A stretch of 64,000 nucleotides of DNA from Neckera pumila (taxonomy: Eukaryota; Streptophyta; Bryopsida; Hypnales; Neckeraceae): positions 37,987,413 to 38,051,412 of the forward strand of contig OZ018410.1 of NCBI GenBank assembly GCA_963969595.1, in the 5' to 3' direction. Below the pieces are notes generated by a model. The model saw nothing but the letters and a program-made list of their open reading frames with translations. It was not told the origin of the DNA and made no database searches. The position numbers and the translations under genes are program-made. Positions 23,912 through 35,675 of this stretch are shown here, piece by piece; within the stretch, counting starts at the first letter, position 1; every line of letters starts with the position of its first letter.

Positions 23912-24852
23912 CGCGACAATTCACCCAATTCACACAACCCCACAAACCCCACAAACCCGACAAACCCGAAAATCTCTAAAATCCCAACAATCCCAACAAT
24001 TTCAACGATTCCACAAATTCCAACGATTCCAAGCAATTCAAACTCTTCTCAATTGGTGTGTATCCCAAACGAACTCCGGTTCGCTCCACTACCGCTACTT
24101 GCTCTTGCACAGTCAGGATCCGTGTCCGTTGCGTCGATTTGCAACCCAATTTGGAACCCAATTTGCAACCCAATTCGCAGAGCTCAAAGGAGAACTTGAC
24201 AATGTTCCAAGTGCAGTGCACAGACAATCTTTATAGCAGCAATTGCAGCCCCGAGACGAGGGAAGCGGCGAGGGAAGAAGGCGCGAGTGGCGATGAGCGG
24301 CGGAAGCGTGTCGGCACAAGCGAGAAGATGGAGTGCAAGAGACGCCCCCCCAAACAAAAACCTGAAGACTACGGTAACAGGAGAGTTCTGATCAGTTCCG
24401 GGAAGTGTGAGTTCTGCGGATTCCGCTCCTCCATGGCACCTTCTTTCCACGCGTGAACTTACAACTGGGGCAAAATTTGGCACCACTCGTAGCTACAGTA
24501 ATTTGGAGGAAGCTTCCCAGAATCTTTCGGGTAGCTACAAGAAATGTGAAAAACTCTTGTAGTCGGTTTGAATTCGGAGCGTGTTTTAGCAGCGTTTTTA
24601 GCTTGTTTGGGATTGTGATTTCAGGAGCTGCAGCTAATTCTGGAGATCTCTGGGACTACTGGGAAGCACGACGGGAATCAGTGAATGGCTGGGGAAATGG
24701 ATCAACTGGGGATTTAGGGAGACATCATGTGATGTTCCGAGCAAAGGAAACATTTGCGGCGTCGCTGCACTAAACGCCGCCGTTGCTAAGTTCGAGCTTC
24801 TCAACAGAACACTGATTCTTGAATAAATAGAGGCGAGGGGTCGAGTCAATTG
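23912..24852 (-). promoter_or_regulatory. Promoter and leader region of the SRC2-like gene
   Basis: Upstream of the ATG (minus strand), a CTATAAAG box lies at 24229-24236, about 320 bases before the start. The intervening leader is built of imperfect CACAAACCC and CAACAATCCCAAC-type repeats (23925-24040), and AACCCAATTTG repeats lie at about 24145-24180. No gene was recognised further upstream. Confidence 0.4.
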
Positions 24853-25095
24853 TAGTGCAACGAACCTCTTGCGGAGGTAAAGCCAAAGGTGAATTTAAAA
24901 AATGATCCCTATTTTGTGCCATGTTTAGGGTATTTTCTAGACCTCTCTTATTTAATTTGGGGGCCTCTGACTGCAAATATGAACTCAAAATTTCCAAATT
25001 TTATCATGCATTGGAAATAAAAAGTTTCTACATTTTTTCTAGGGGTAAAGGGGGGGGACAAAATGGCCTCTACAAGAGGTTCATTGAACTACTAT
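24853..25095. mobile_element. Possible MITE with GAACCTCTTG / CAAGAGGTTC ends
   Basis: TGCAACGAACCTCTTG at about 24856 is matched in reverse by CAAGAGGTTCATTGAAC at about 25073. The enclosed ~220 bases are AT-rich with a G run. No clear target duplication was seen. Confidence 0.4.
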
Positions 25096-25461
25096 AAACA
25101 CGACCGAGGCAAGGGGGCTTCTAAAGCATCATTGTTACAACAACATGGAGCTACACTATGAGAGGCTCTAAGATAGCCGGTGCTCTAAAAGCAACCCCTG
25201 TTCTAAAAAAATTCCACTAACATAGAGGTACATTTGGCTTTCTTCAATGTACCAATAGTGTACATTTTAGGAGTTCGTTGAACTACTATAGACAGGACCA
25301 AGGCAAAGGGGCTTCTAAAGCATCACTGTTACAACAATTTGGAGCTACACTATGAGAGGCTCTAAGATAGCCAATGCTCTAAGAGCAACCCTGCTCTAAA
25401 AAAAATCCACTGACATAGAGGTACATTGGCTTTAATCAATGTACCAATAGTGTACATTTCA
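25080..25461. repeat. 194-bp tandem duplication
   Basis: The two copies begin at 25080 and 25274. Both contain GGGGCTTCTAAAGCATCA, GGAGCTACACTATGAGAGGC and CAATGTACCAATAGTGTACA in the same order. It is non-coding. Confidence 0.9.
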
Positions 25462-26885
25462 AGAAGTGGTTGCTTTTTGGTGACCACTGCATTTCAACTT
25501 CAAAAATTTGTAACTAATCTTATAAAGGTCTAAAAAATATGAAACAACTTGGGTTAGATGCCAATTCCATTTTTCTTCCTACAAAAATTTTGCTGAAATT
25601 TGTTTCAAAGAATTTAGCTTCCCTAAAATACAATCGGCTCTTAAATGGTGGCTTCAAGAGCAGATTGTTCCTTGAAAAGCTGCAAGCTGGTCTTATTCCT
25701 GCATTCCCCTTCCTTTGAAAAAATCTAGAGCTGTTGATCACTGTTAAAAATAAATTCTCCCTTCCCTCTCTAATGTTGTTGATCTCCAATTAAAAAACAA
25801 AACAATCGTTGTTGATCGTCGTCATGAGGAAATCTTGGCCATCAACGCTCTGGAATACAAAAAACTGTACAAACTACAGAATACATATGTATTTGTAAAA
25901 AATACGGATATTAATTATACAGATATACTTCAAAAGATGCTTTGTGTACAGTACCTCAAAAGTCAATGAAGGCAATAGAATGATGACGACAATGGCAATG
26001 ACAAGTCAATGGGTGCATAATACTTCAAAAGACACACACACACACACAGATATATATATATATATATTTATATTGCTTTATGGTCGTGATTAGAGTTCTT
26101 TTGTTATTGTTGGTATTCATCGCTATCAGCTATATTTTGAAACTATTTCAAACAATTTTTTTAATGCTGCAAGGTGTTTGCAAGAAATATTTGTTCTATT
26201 TTTTTTTGTCCCCTTGACCTTGGATAGGTGGTTTTTTGCTCATAACTTTTGCATTATCCATTTCCTATAAAATTTGAACTCAAGATACATGTAATAGTTG
26301 TAGATGTTGATAATTTTTTGCATTTTCTTAAAATTAGTTATTATTTTTATATCCCCCAATTTAATGGTGTGTAGAAGATTTGGTGGTGTTTACTCTTTTG
26401 AATATTTATGACTGGTGAAATTAGTTCTACTTGTTGTGCTCTTTGTCAATTTATAAAATCATTGGTGTGAATGTAAATCTGCATATTGATTGCCATGCTT
26501 GTGAATACAAATGAGTGGAGAGTGATGTACAGTAAGCTTATTCAGCATTAAAGTGTATTTGAAATCTAAATGCTGAAATTTTATGTTAGTTGTATAATTA
26601 TTATTTTTCAAATGTTACAAGAAAAAAAAAAGGGGGGGGACAAAGAAGGAGAAGGAGACATGAGATTGAAGATGAGGTTGTTGAAGAGATTAGGGTTTAG
26701 GATTAAATGTAAAAGTATTACATTCAATGGAAAAATGGATCGTGTATTTCTTTCAAAATTTGTGTAAATTTTTTAAAACTAATGGAAAATTGACACATAT
26801 ACCCTTCTTGTAAATTATGTATGTTTTTTTTTTAAGTTATTTTTGACATCGTTTGTCACCTATCACCTCAAAAGAAGCACTAACC
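25462..26885. other. AT-rich intergenic region
   Basis: No gene is supported. A CA/TA microsatellite lies at 26032-26068, and an isolated CATAACTTTTGCATTATCCA module at about 26240 resembles the interior of the TTAA elements. Confidence 0.55.
26032..26068. repeat. (CA)n(TA)n microsatellite
   Basis: ACACACACACACACAC passes into ATATATATATATATAT. Confidence 0.9.
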
Positions 26886-27167
26886 CATTAGAGGATTTTT
26901 AGGCCCCCAAAAGACCGTGAGTTTTTGAATTGTGGAAACTCTGAGAACTCTGTAGGAACTCCAATTTGATGTGGTCAAGAGATTGCTACGTCAGATATTA
27001 TTAAATAATTAATTTTTTAATTTTTTGGAAAAATAAAAAAAATCAGAAATTAAGAATTTTTAATAAGATTTTTATATTTTTTATTTTATTTGACAGCAAA
27101 ACACAGGTTTCCAATAAGGGGATCAACTTTGAAGCAGTCTTCCGGAGGCCCCAAATCTCCTCTTATG
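26886..27167. mobile_element. CATTAG-type MITE, copy 1
   Basis: The ends are CATTAGAGGATTTTTAGGCC and GGCCCCAAATCTCCTCTTATG, with GC-richer arms around an A/T-only centre. It belongs to the same family as the copies at 28563, 30905, 35361, 52287, 57333 and 59335. Confidence 0.7.
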
Positions 27168-27827
27168 CGCATGCACACATAAAAATCAAGTACAGTAGAT
27201 ACATCCAAGATTGCACCTTTAGTTGCCTAAAACTGCCATCATCACTTTGTATACATCTCCAAAATCAATATATACATTTGTTGAAGAAATTATTTTAGAA
27301 CATCTACCATTGAAATTAAATTTGACCCTTCATAACTTTTGCATACGGTATCCAAATGTTGCATTCTTTGGTACATTGGAGCCCACCTTCACTTGCCAAC
27401 AAGAAAATCAATGAAAATTTGACCAATCTCATAATAGTAATTAGGCACAATAGCAAAAAATGGAGATTCTCGGGATACTCACCTTAATGTAGCTACTCAA
27501 ACTTCTTTGGGGTAGGTTTTGTTGATGTAAAGTCTTGTTTCCTTTCATCTAGAGTATTGATAATTCATAGAGTGGCCCACAACTCATGGACAAGCTTGCA
27601 TTTAATTAAGATTTTTATAGTGAAAAGAGTCTTGATTTATAGGATGCAAAGGGTTCCTTCCCTTGAAGTTCAAAAATGTAATAAAGGTCAGATTAGAGAA
27701 AAAGGCAGCCCTTGGCTGGGATGCCAAAGTATAACAATCAAGTCTATTTTTTGAGGTCTAGAAAGCCTATGAATTTCATCAAATGTATGTGATTTTCGCA
27801 AAACTATGTTTAAAGTAGGGATTGTCT
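27168..27827. other. AT-rich intergenic region
   Basis: No gene was recognised. The stretch includes another CATAACTTTTGCATACGGTA module at about 27330. Confidence 0.55.
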
Positions 27828-28190
27828 TAAAATTAGAATTTCAAACCTCATTTAGGCATAGTAGATAATTTTTTTCAAATTTTTTTAACTAAACAAATTT
27901 GGAGAACCAAGCTAGTTTTTATCTCCTAAAATCCGTTTGAGGTATAGAGCCTCCAATTAAAAGTTATGGACAAAATTTGGAGAAGGTGTTTGAAAATGTC
28001 AAAGAAAAGTTTCCTTTCAACCCCTTTTAGAACTTTGTCTATAACTTTTTATTGGAGGCTCAAAACCTCAAATAAATTTTTGTAGATGAAAACTAGATTG
28101 TTTCTCCAACTTTATTAAGTTCCTAGTTTTTTGAAAAAATTCATTCTACTATGCCTAAATGGGGTCTAAAGTTTTGGTTTTAACACAATT
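27828..28190. repeat. Foldback (long imperfect palindrome), ~360 bp
   Basis: The left arm reads CATTTAGGCATAGTAGA, CTAGTTTT(T)ATCTCC, TTTGAGGTATAGAGCCTCC, ATTAAAAGTTATGGAC. The right arm contains the same series as its reverse complement (GTCTATAACTTTTTATTGGAGGC ... TCTACTATGCCTAAATG). The arms are about 150 bases with a ~60-base spacer. The structure is non-coding. Confidence 0.8.
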
Positions 28191-28562
28191 CCTGCATTTG
28201 ACAATGGATGATCTCTCTTCTAAATATCCCATCTCCTTTGAAGATTCACCATAGACAATTGATTTCTCTATAAAAATAACCTCTTTATCCTTCCCTCATT
28301 AATTGTCAATGAATCAAGTCTATTTTGATGCCACTAAAAAAAATTTTGATGGTAGATGTCCTTGGATTATTTTTGACATTTGCTTTTTTTAACATAACTT
28401 GGTTAGAAAACAAAGTATGCAATAATCAAAGTTAATGTGCATTACAATACCCAAATCTTGTTTATTTAACTAATTGTACTTGGATTTTAAACCATTGCTA
28501 GTCATTGTACATCGCGACTTTAGGTAATTGACTATAGGAAAAAAAAAAGCATTAAGCAAAAA
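28191..28562. other. AT-rich spacer
   Basis: Nothing recognisable was seen here. Confidence 0.5.
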
Positions 28563-28872
28563 ATTAGACAATATTCGGGTGTCTTGGAGGGCCATTTCAG
28601 GCCCATTCCCTGATCTGCCAAGATTTAGTGAATGCCGGTACGGGTGTGTCAGAATTTTTTTTTCAAAAAAAAGAAAAAGAAAAAATATTTTTTTTTACCA
28701 AAATATCATTTTAAGCAATTTTTTTTTTTTTTTTTTTTTCATTTCAAAAAATGACGTGGCAATTGCTATGCCATGTCAGCCAGCTACTGTTGCTGCATTC
28801 CTGCAGTTTGGGAATGTAGCAAACAGCGAGGGAACTCGGAGCCCTCCAAGACCCCCCGAATCTCATCTAATG
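28563..28872. mobile_element. CATTAG-type MITE, copy 2
   Basis: The left end ATTAGACAATATTCGGGTG is decayed; the right end is CCCCCGAATCTCATCTAATG. The interior matches copy 30905-31216 (ATGCCGGTACGGGTGTGTCA, then an A/T run, then a GTCAGCCAGCT-like arm). A related broken fragment lies at about 29005-29067. Confidence 0.75.
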
Positions 28873-29352
28873 TTAAATGTGATAATGGTGTCCTTTCTGT
28901 TGCTCTGAAGCGCCCCTTTAGAAGGCTGAGAATTTCTCTAATAGACAAACCGACAGAAGTTGAGTGGGTATAGGGGAAAAAAATTTCTTAAGCAAAAAAA
29001 ACAAAAAACTTTAAGGCCCTCGGAGGACTACGGAGCGGCCTTCCAGAGGCCGCAGATTTTCTATAATGATGACAACATTACCAAGATTAGAGATTGAAGT
29101 AAGCTACACTTATACAAACTAGGTGATGCCAAATTAGGTTCATATTATCTCCCAAGCGCTCAACCTAAATTATAATAAGATTACTTTAGAGAATTATAAT
29201 AGATATTTGAAATTCCTACACCACATCTGAATTGTTGATTCATGTAGAATATTCTTCCTTCTGTCCATTGATTTATATTACTAAAACCAGCTTAAATCCA
29301 TATTGGATACAAGCACATATAATATTTAAAAGTATTTGTATGCATAGGACAT

Positions 29353-30285
29353 TTAAACCCCTAAAGTTCTATGACTATGTTTTCACCGAAAATGCTCAGA
29401 AATTGCCATTTTTAGTACAAGTACCAAATTTTTGAAAAAGAACATTTTTTGACACATATAACCATAGGATCTTGTATTATGCCAACTTGAGAACATATGG
29501 TAAAAAATTTCGAAATTTCCACTGCGTGGATTGCAAGATATAAGCATTTGCATTCACGGAAACCATTTTTTGGCCTTGCAAAAAACAGGGCAGCAGCACT
29601 TTACAAGCTTACTTTTTGATGAAAAAAGTTCAAAATGATGGTGCTTCTTTAAATTCTTTTTCCTAAATAATTTCTCTACATCTTTGAAAATTTTCACTTC
29701 ATTTGGAGTTGTACAATATATAGGAAAAAAATAGTAAGTAGATGGTAGTAGAGAATAATTCAAAATACTAAATTGTCAAGAATTTAATTATGGAATTGAA
29801 AAATGCCAATTCCAATGGTGGCAATGTTGTCATAAATAATCTACAACCTACAATTTTATTTTTTTCAAAACATATTGAAAATTGAGTAAGATAAAGGACT
29901 TCAAAGTTTATTTTAGAATAGCAAATTTGTAACTACCCGCAAACTAAAAATCTTCATAACTTTTGACTCATTGATAAAAATGGGATGATTCAAAGCCTTC
30001 CACATATATATAACTCTAGAAAAACAATTTCAAATTTGTGTTTTTGAAAAAAGTGATTTTTTTTTATCTGCCCGGACTGCTCAGTTACGAAAAAAAATAA
30101 CATATTAGGCCATAACTTTTTACTTGCATTTCCAAATGTCATGAATTGTAGTGCATATGAAAGATATTCCTCACACCCACCTTCTATTAAATTTTTTTGC
30201 CTAAAATATAGAAATCTCTAGTCACATGTATTTGCCCAAAATTTCTGTACAACCAAAAAATGCATGACGGTCCTTTAGGGATTAA
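29353..30285 (+). mobile_element. TTAA-bounded non-autonomous element, copy 6
   Basis: The ends are TTAAACCCCTAAAGTTCTAT and GGTCCTTTAGGGATTAA. It is 933 bases long and collinear with copy 2 (8602-9529) throughout. Confidence 0.87.
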
Positions 30286-30898
30286 AGTAAAAGTTAAAAA
30301 GAAGTAAGGGAATTACATGCACTTTGATTCATGTATAGGAAATATAAGTGAAATTAGAAAGTTTCCTTATTTACCAAAAGAATAATACATTTTTTACACA
30401 AATTTTGCAAGTGCTATGTTTACCAAAATCACACTATTTGTAAAGTATGTAATCTGTACTAAATAGTGATATTGGGTTGCTTTAACAATTAGGTTAACTC
30501 ATTGAGAAACGTTACCTTATGACTCACTGCTTAGCCACATGGGGGCAGATGCTGTTTTTTAAACCCGAGCCATGAAGCAGTACACCAATCCATACAATAC
30601 GCATGGTTCCTATATTACTGCATCCTTCTATAGTAAGTACATATATTTATAGTATAGAATGTCGAGAAATTAGTGCGGGGCAACCTAATTTCACTGTTTA
30701 GTGCAATGTACGCTGAAATACAATATCTTGCATTATATATTGTACAAAAAATCAAGCTGCGCAAGTTGAATACCGGTATCGACTTTCTATTGAGAATACT
30801 TCCTATGTTTGATTTCTTCTACAACTATTGGTCTGGAGTGGCTACAAAGTGGTTTCTCTCCGTAAAAGGGGTTTCAAAGCCACAAAATATGAGTAACT
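30286..30898. other. AT-rich spacer
   Basis: There is no gene. A frame at 30673-30930 has no recognisable content. Confidence 0.5.
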
Positions 30899-32139
30899 TT
30901 AACCCATTACATGAGATTCGGGGGTCTTAGAAAACTGTGAGTTTCCCTGCTGTCTGCTGCGTTCCCGCAGTCTGGGAACGCACAGCAGCAGCTGGTTGAC
31001 GTGGTCGAGCGACTGCCACGTCACTTTTAAAAAAAATAAAAAAATAAAAAAATAATTTTTTTTGCTTAAAGTGATATTTTGGTAAAAAAAATTTTTTTTT
31101 TTTTTTTTTTTTGAAATTTTTTTTTCTGACACACCCGTACCGGCGTTCACTGGATCTGGGCAGATCAGGGAACAGGCCTGAAACGGCCCTCCGCGACCCC
31201 CCAATATCATCTAATGCCCTAAAAGCCCATTGTTCCTTTAGGGGACAAATGCGTTTCTGGGCAAGTAAATACAGACTGAAATTTTCTTCGTATTTTTTGA
31301 AACTTTTTTGGAAGGTAGAAAAATTGATTAGCTTCATGGGAATATAATTTTTTTCACAATTAGTGCCCGAGAACAAAAGTTATGACCAAATAAGCCAAAA
31401 CAAGGGACGGCGAGCAGCAAAAAAAATTTGCACCTTTTTTTTCTTTTTTTTGGTATTTTTTTCTCATAGATTATATTTTTGTCTATCTAAAAATCTTTGA
31501 TTCATTTCATTTGGATTTGTTATGAGAAAGTTATGGACATTCTTGTTTTTTGGGCAGTTAGAGCATCTTTTTGAAAAAAATAACTTGTAGGATTCATTTC
31601 TAAATGCAATTTTTCAAATTTTTCAAATTTTTTTTTCTGCATGGTTAAGTTTACTTGCTAGAACAATCTGACCATTGGGATTAGTGCATTTTAATTCCAT
31701 CTAAAATATATGAAAATTTTAGATTTTCCTTCTATCTCTTACCTACTTCTACTTAACAATTTTTTCAATAATGAAAATTAAGTTCTTTTGAATTTTCTTT
31801 TTTTTGGGTAGATTGTCAACTCAATTCTCTACTATAAACATTTAAAGCTCAAAACTCTATAGTGTAATAATTTTAAGTTTAAAATGTTCAAAGTCAAAAA
31901 ATCCAGTCCCACAATGTGCCGAAAAATTTGTTTATTACACTTTAAACATAGATATCTTGCAATCTGTGCGGTCAAAAATTCTGAAATTTTTTCCATACAT
32001 TCTTGTACTAGCTAGGTGTAAGATCTTATGGTTAGATTTGCAAGAAAAATATTTTTAATTTTTTTTCACTCTTTGCTAAAAAAATGGCAATTTGGGGTGT
32101 TTTTTGGCAGAAAAGAGGCCTTGGGCCTTTAGGGGTTAA
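30899..32139 (-). mobile_element. TTAA-bounded element, copy 7, interrupted by a nested MITE
   Basis: In the window orientation it opens with TTAACC and is split at once by the CATTAG-type MITE at 30905-31216. It resumes with CCCTAAAAGCCCATTG and closes with GGGCCTTTAGGGGTTAA. Without the insert it is about 929 bases, matching the other copies. Its orientation is reversed relative to copies 1-6. Confidence 0.85.
30905..31216. mobile_element. CATTAG-type MITE, copy 3, nested
   Basis: The ends are CATTACATGAGATTCGGGGG and CCCCCCAATATCATCTAATG. The arms contain an internal GCGTTCCCGCAGTCTGGGAACGC-like palindrome, and the centre is A/T homopolymer. It lies inside the terminal repeat of a TTAA element. 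Confidence 0.85.
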
Positions 32140-32381
32140 TCATATAATTTTAATTGAAAAATTATAATTCCACATGGGTTTGATTTGTGGAATAAGCAAA
32201 TACATCTGAAAAATATATACGCCCCCAAAATATTCACATTGCAAGTTAGGGTGGTAATAAGCTTGCCAACCTTACTACCTTAGAGTATGATTTCACCTTC
32301 TATTAAGCAGCGGTGTTTGGCCACAAATAAACTACTAATTGCAAGGGAGTTCACACCTATGCGTTTGTTTGTTTTGCTTTT

Positions 32382-33314
32382 TTAACCCCTAAAGGACCGT
32401 TTGTCCCCTCGAGGGACAATTCGGGTCTGAGCAGGTTCCTACTGCTTCAATTTTTAGTAATATTTTTTGGAATTTTTTGAGGTTGTGTATTTTTGTGAGA
32501 GCTTTGTGAATACGTAATTTTTATTTTAATTGATGCCCGGGAGCAAAAGGTATGGCCTAATAAGCAAAATTGGAGTTCGACAGGCAGCCCAAAAAAAATC
32601 ACAAAAAGTAAAAATAAGTTCTTTTTCAAATTTTTTTTTCAAAGATTATATTATTGTCTACATGTGAAGCTTTATTTCATTCAATTTGGACTAATTATGA
32701 AAAACTTATGAACAATCTTAGTTTTTCGGGCAATCTAAGCATCTTCTCGAAAAAATAACTTGTAGAACTTGTTTTTCAATGCAATTTTTAGAATTTTTCA
32801 AAAAAAATTGTTAGACAAGGTTTGATTTTCTTGCTAGAAAATCCTCACCGTTGGGATTATTGTGATTCAATTCCATCTAAAAGCTATTAACAATTTAGTT
32901 TTACTTCAATCTTGAATCCACCTCTACTTAATAATTTTTTAATGAGTGAAAATTAAGTGCTTTTTATCCTAAATTTTTTTGGGAGATTCTTGATTCAACT
33001 AATTAACATAACTAAGTAGAAAATCAAATTCCGTTGTGCAAAAAATTTGAACTAAAAAGACTCAAAGCCAAAAAATCTAATCAAGCAAGGGGGAAAAACA
33101 TTTGTTTTCTTCACTTTAAATGCATATATCTTGCAATCTACACGGTCAAAGTTTCTGAAATTTCTTCCACATATTCATATACTAGTCAAGTATAAGATCT
33201 TACGGTTGGATATGCAAGAAAAAGCAAATTTTAAAACTCTTTTTTCTTTGCAATAGAAATGACAGTTTTGAGTGGTTTTTGATAGGAAAATTACCTTGGT
33301 CCTGTAGGGGTTAA
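32382..33314 (-). mobile_element. TTAA-bounded non-autonomous element, copy 8
   Basis: It opens with TTAACCCCTAAAGGACCG and closes with GGTCCTGTAGGGGTTAA. It is 933 bases long and non-coding. Its orientation is the same as copy 7. Confidence 0.87.
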
Positions 33315-33574
33315 CAAATGGAAAGAACACACCTATGCGCTTTCATATAACCATCAATTCTACGATGGTGCCTGCATGGGTGGTGATATGGAGCTCAGAT
33401 TTATTTTTTAAAGCAAGGGTTCTTCCATTTGTTCCAAAAAAAATGTGGAGCTCAGATAAGAGTGCTATTGAGGCTAATAATGACAAATATCATTTTAAAC
33501 ACTTGCTCCTAAGAAATCTTCGAGAAATTTAGATCTCAAAAAATTGTGGGCGATCTAACCTAATAAAGGGTCAC

Positions 33575-33835
33575 AATGGCTCATCCATACCTTAAGTTTG
33601 GCTGTTTGTTTGTTTTGTTTGTTTTGTTATGTTGAGATCTCCTGGACCATGTGCCTCCCAGACCTGTGCTTGGTACCATTGGAAAGCTCTTGGCGAGGAG
33701 GGGTGCACGCGCTCTGTTTTGTGGCATTTGAAATGACAGTGTGAAAAATATTGAATTTCAAAGTTTTTAGTATGAATCAAAAAATTTGAAATTTTTTTTT
33801 ACAATGATTTTGACTGTGGCAACGGCACAGGGTAG
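33575..33835. repeat. Dispersed ~260-bp repeat, copy 1
   Basis: It has a (TTTG)n-rich start, GTTATGTTGAGATCTCC, TTGGTACCATTGGAAAGCTC, GGAGGGGTGCACG, TTTTGTGGC, AATATTGAATTTCAAAG and GTGGCAACGGCACAGGGTA. The same ordered motifs recur at 49110-49415 and twice at 58140-58640. Confidence 0.8.
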
Positions 33836-35015
33836 GCGACGTTAGCAAAAAGTGGTGGACAAGCTGTGCATCTAGACTACCTCCCTTGCATCAACAGCAT
33901 GTCGTGGAGGAGTGTTTGCAGATTGATTGTTCCCAAATCAATGGATTCTCAATTCTCGATGCTTAATGCTTGCTTGATATGCTTTACTGAGAGATCCATT
34001 TCGACAAGAAGAGAGGATCGAGATGCACCATCAGCCTCACCTGTCTCGTAGATGAAGAGTTGTAGATCGCATTCATTCGCATCGTCTGTTCTTGTCAATT
34101 TTCTGAAGCGGCTTCACTTCGACAGCGGGTGGTGACGTTTTTGGGAAGGCTTTGTGGATTTTTGGAGAGAGAATGGATTTTGGAAGTCTTCCGAGTATTT
34201 CAGCTGCTTCAACCTGGTGCAAGTATTTTACTTGCTTCCATTACCAGACATCCTCTGATTACCTCACCTGCTTCAAGGTTTGATTATGTAGTCCTTTTCG
34301 AGGATACATTACGTCGTCACCGCTGCTTCGATCTGTGCTTTCCGTTATTTGGAATTTGCGGAATTTACAATTTGATTTTCCCGTTGGGCAGTTAATTAGT
34401 ATGTGTTAATGTGCACAAGTGATCCAGGTTGCACATCCATGTTGTTGTTACTTGAGGTCGGGAACTCAGCTTTGATCGAGATGACAATGATTCTTTTCTG
34501 CTTTTTAGCCAACTCACAAATGAATTAAATTGTCTCCTTCATTACTTTTGGTGAATCCCTTTTGTGTGATTTGTGGATCAATGACTTAATTCTAGTTTCA
34601 AGTACTTGGTTTCAGAATTTAGTTTTGGTCGAAGATGTTCAATGCATGGCAACGTGAAAGTAGCCCCACAACTTTGCTGAAAACAAAACCGCTACCAAAT
34701 CTCCGTGAGTCCTCAGTGACCAGCACAGAACCAGCCAAACCACAATTGAAGGCTCGAAAATGGAAATGGAAGTACGAAATTGTGATAGAACTTTTGTGCA
34801 GTACCAAATTCGTTCAGTGCAAAACCAAATTTGTTCACAAAATCTACACTGCAACTTCTCAAAACAATAAGCGGCAAATTCAGAAGCCCATATGCCCAAC
34901 AGTGACAGTTTGTACTGTTGGGTATGCAATCAATAAATGTGCGCAAGGTGTTGTTGGGTGAATTGAGCTGAAATTTTACAGTACAGAAATCCTCAAAAAA
35001 TCGATCAGCATGTAG
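33836..35015. other. Unassigned, GC-richer intergenic region
   Basis: The composition is less AT-rich than its surroundings and several 60-108-residue frames exist on both strands, including 34635-34961 (+). None shows a recognisable domain or a linked exon set. An unrecognised or non-coding transcript is possible. Confidence 0.35.
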
Positions 35016-35360
35016 TTAACCCTTAAAGGACGCAGGGGTGACCCTGGAAATCATCCTTTTTCATCACCGTGTGACATCATCTACATTAAAAAATTCAATA
35101 GTATCTATTGGAAGTCAAGCTATTGTAGAAGATCTCCTCTTTCTACACAAAATTTCGAGAATGAATAATTGTTATGTCCTACATCAAAGGATTCTCTCTC
35201 ATTCATCGACCAGAAAATGGCTGCGGCGACGTGTATGGGTTAGAAAGACCGAATTCACAAGGACCTGGCTCTGCCCAAAAGGTCTGACTTGGACCACATA
35301 CATACAATTCACAACTACCATATGATATATCCATCAGCATGAAACCTTGAATTTCTTTCG
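35016..35360. repeat. Fragment with a TTAA-element-like end
   Basis: TTAACCCTTAAAGGACGCAG at 35016 resembles the TTAA-element terminus, but the sequence after it does not align with the full copies and no matching right end was found. A second isolated end, TTAACCCCTAAATGTCCAAG, lies at 35728. Confidence 0.45.
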
Positions 35361-35675
35361 CATTAGAGGAGTTTTGGGACCTCCGGAAGACTGTTTCAGG
35401 GTTGTTTTCCATGCTAGGAACCAACGCTTGCTGTCAGATTATTATAATAGTAATAAAATATTCAAAAATTCAAAACATTAAAATTTTATTAAAATATTTT
35501 AAAAATATTTTAAAAAAACTTTTTTTTCCAAAAAAAAATTTAAAAATTAATTACTTAATAAAACCTGAAGTGACAGTCTCTCGGCCACGTCAAATTGGAG
35601 TGCCTGCAGAGTTCTCAGAGTTCCCTTAGTCTAGGAACTCACAGTCTTCCAAGGGATTCAAAAACCTTCTAATAT
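35361..35675. mobile_element. CATTAG-type MITE, copy 4
   Basis: The ends are CATTAGAGGAGTTTTGGGAC and GGGATTCAAAAACCTTCTAAT around an A/T-only centre, with GAGTTCCCTTAGTCTAGGAAC-type stems in the arm. Confidence 0.7.

Noticed and set aside
23162..24199. 345-residue frame on the + strand
   Set aside because: It is the antisense shadow of the C2-domain gene, rich in Leu and Arg from the Gln codons, and runs on into promoter repeats.
34635..34961. 108-residue + frame with overlapping minus frames
   Set aside because: Neither strand gives a known domain or exon partners, so I left the region unassigned and did not call a gene.
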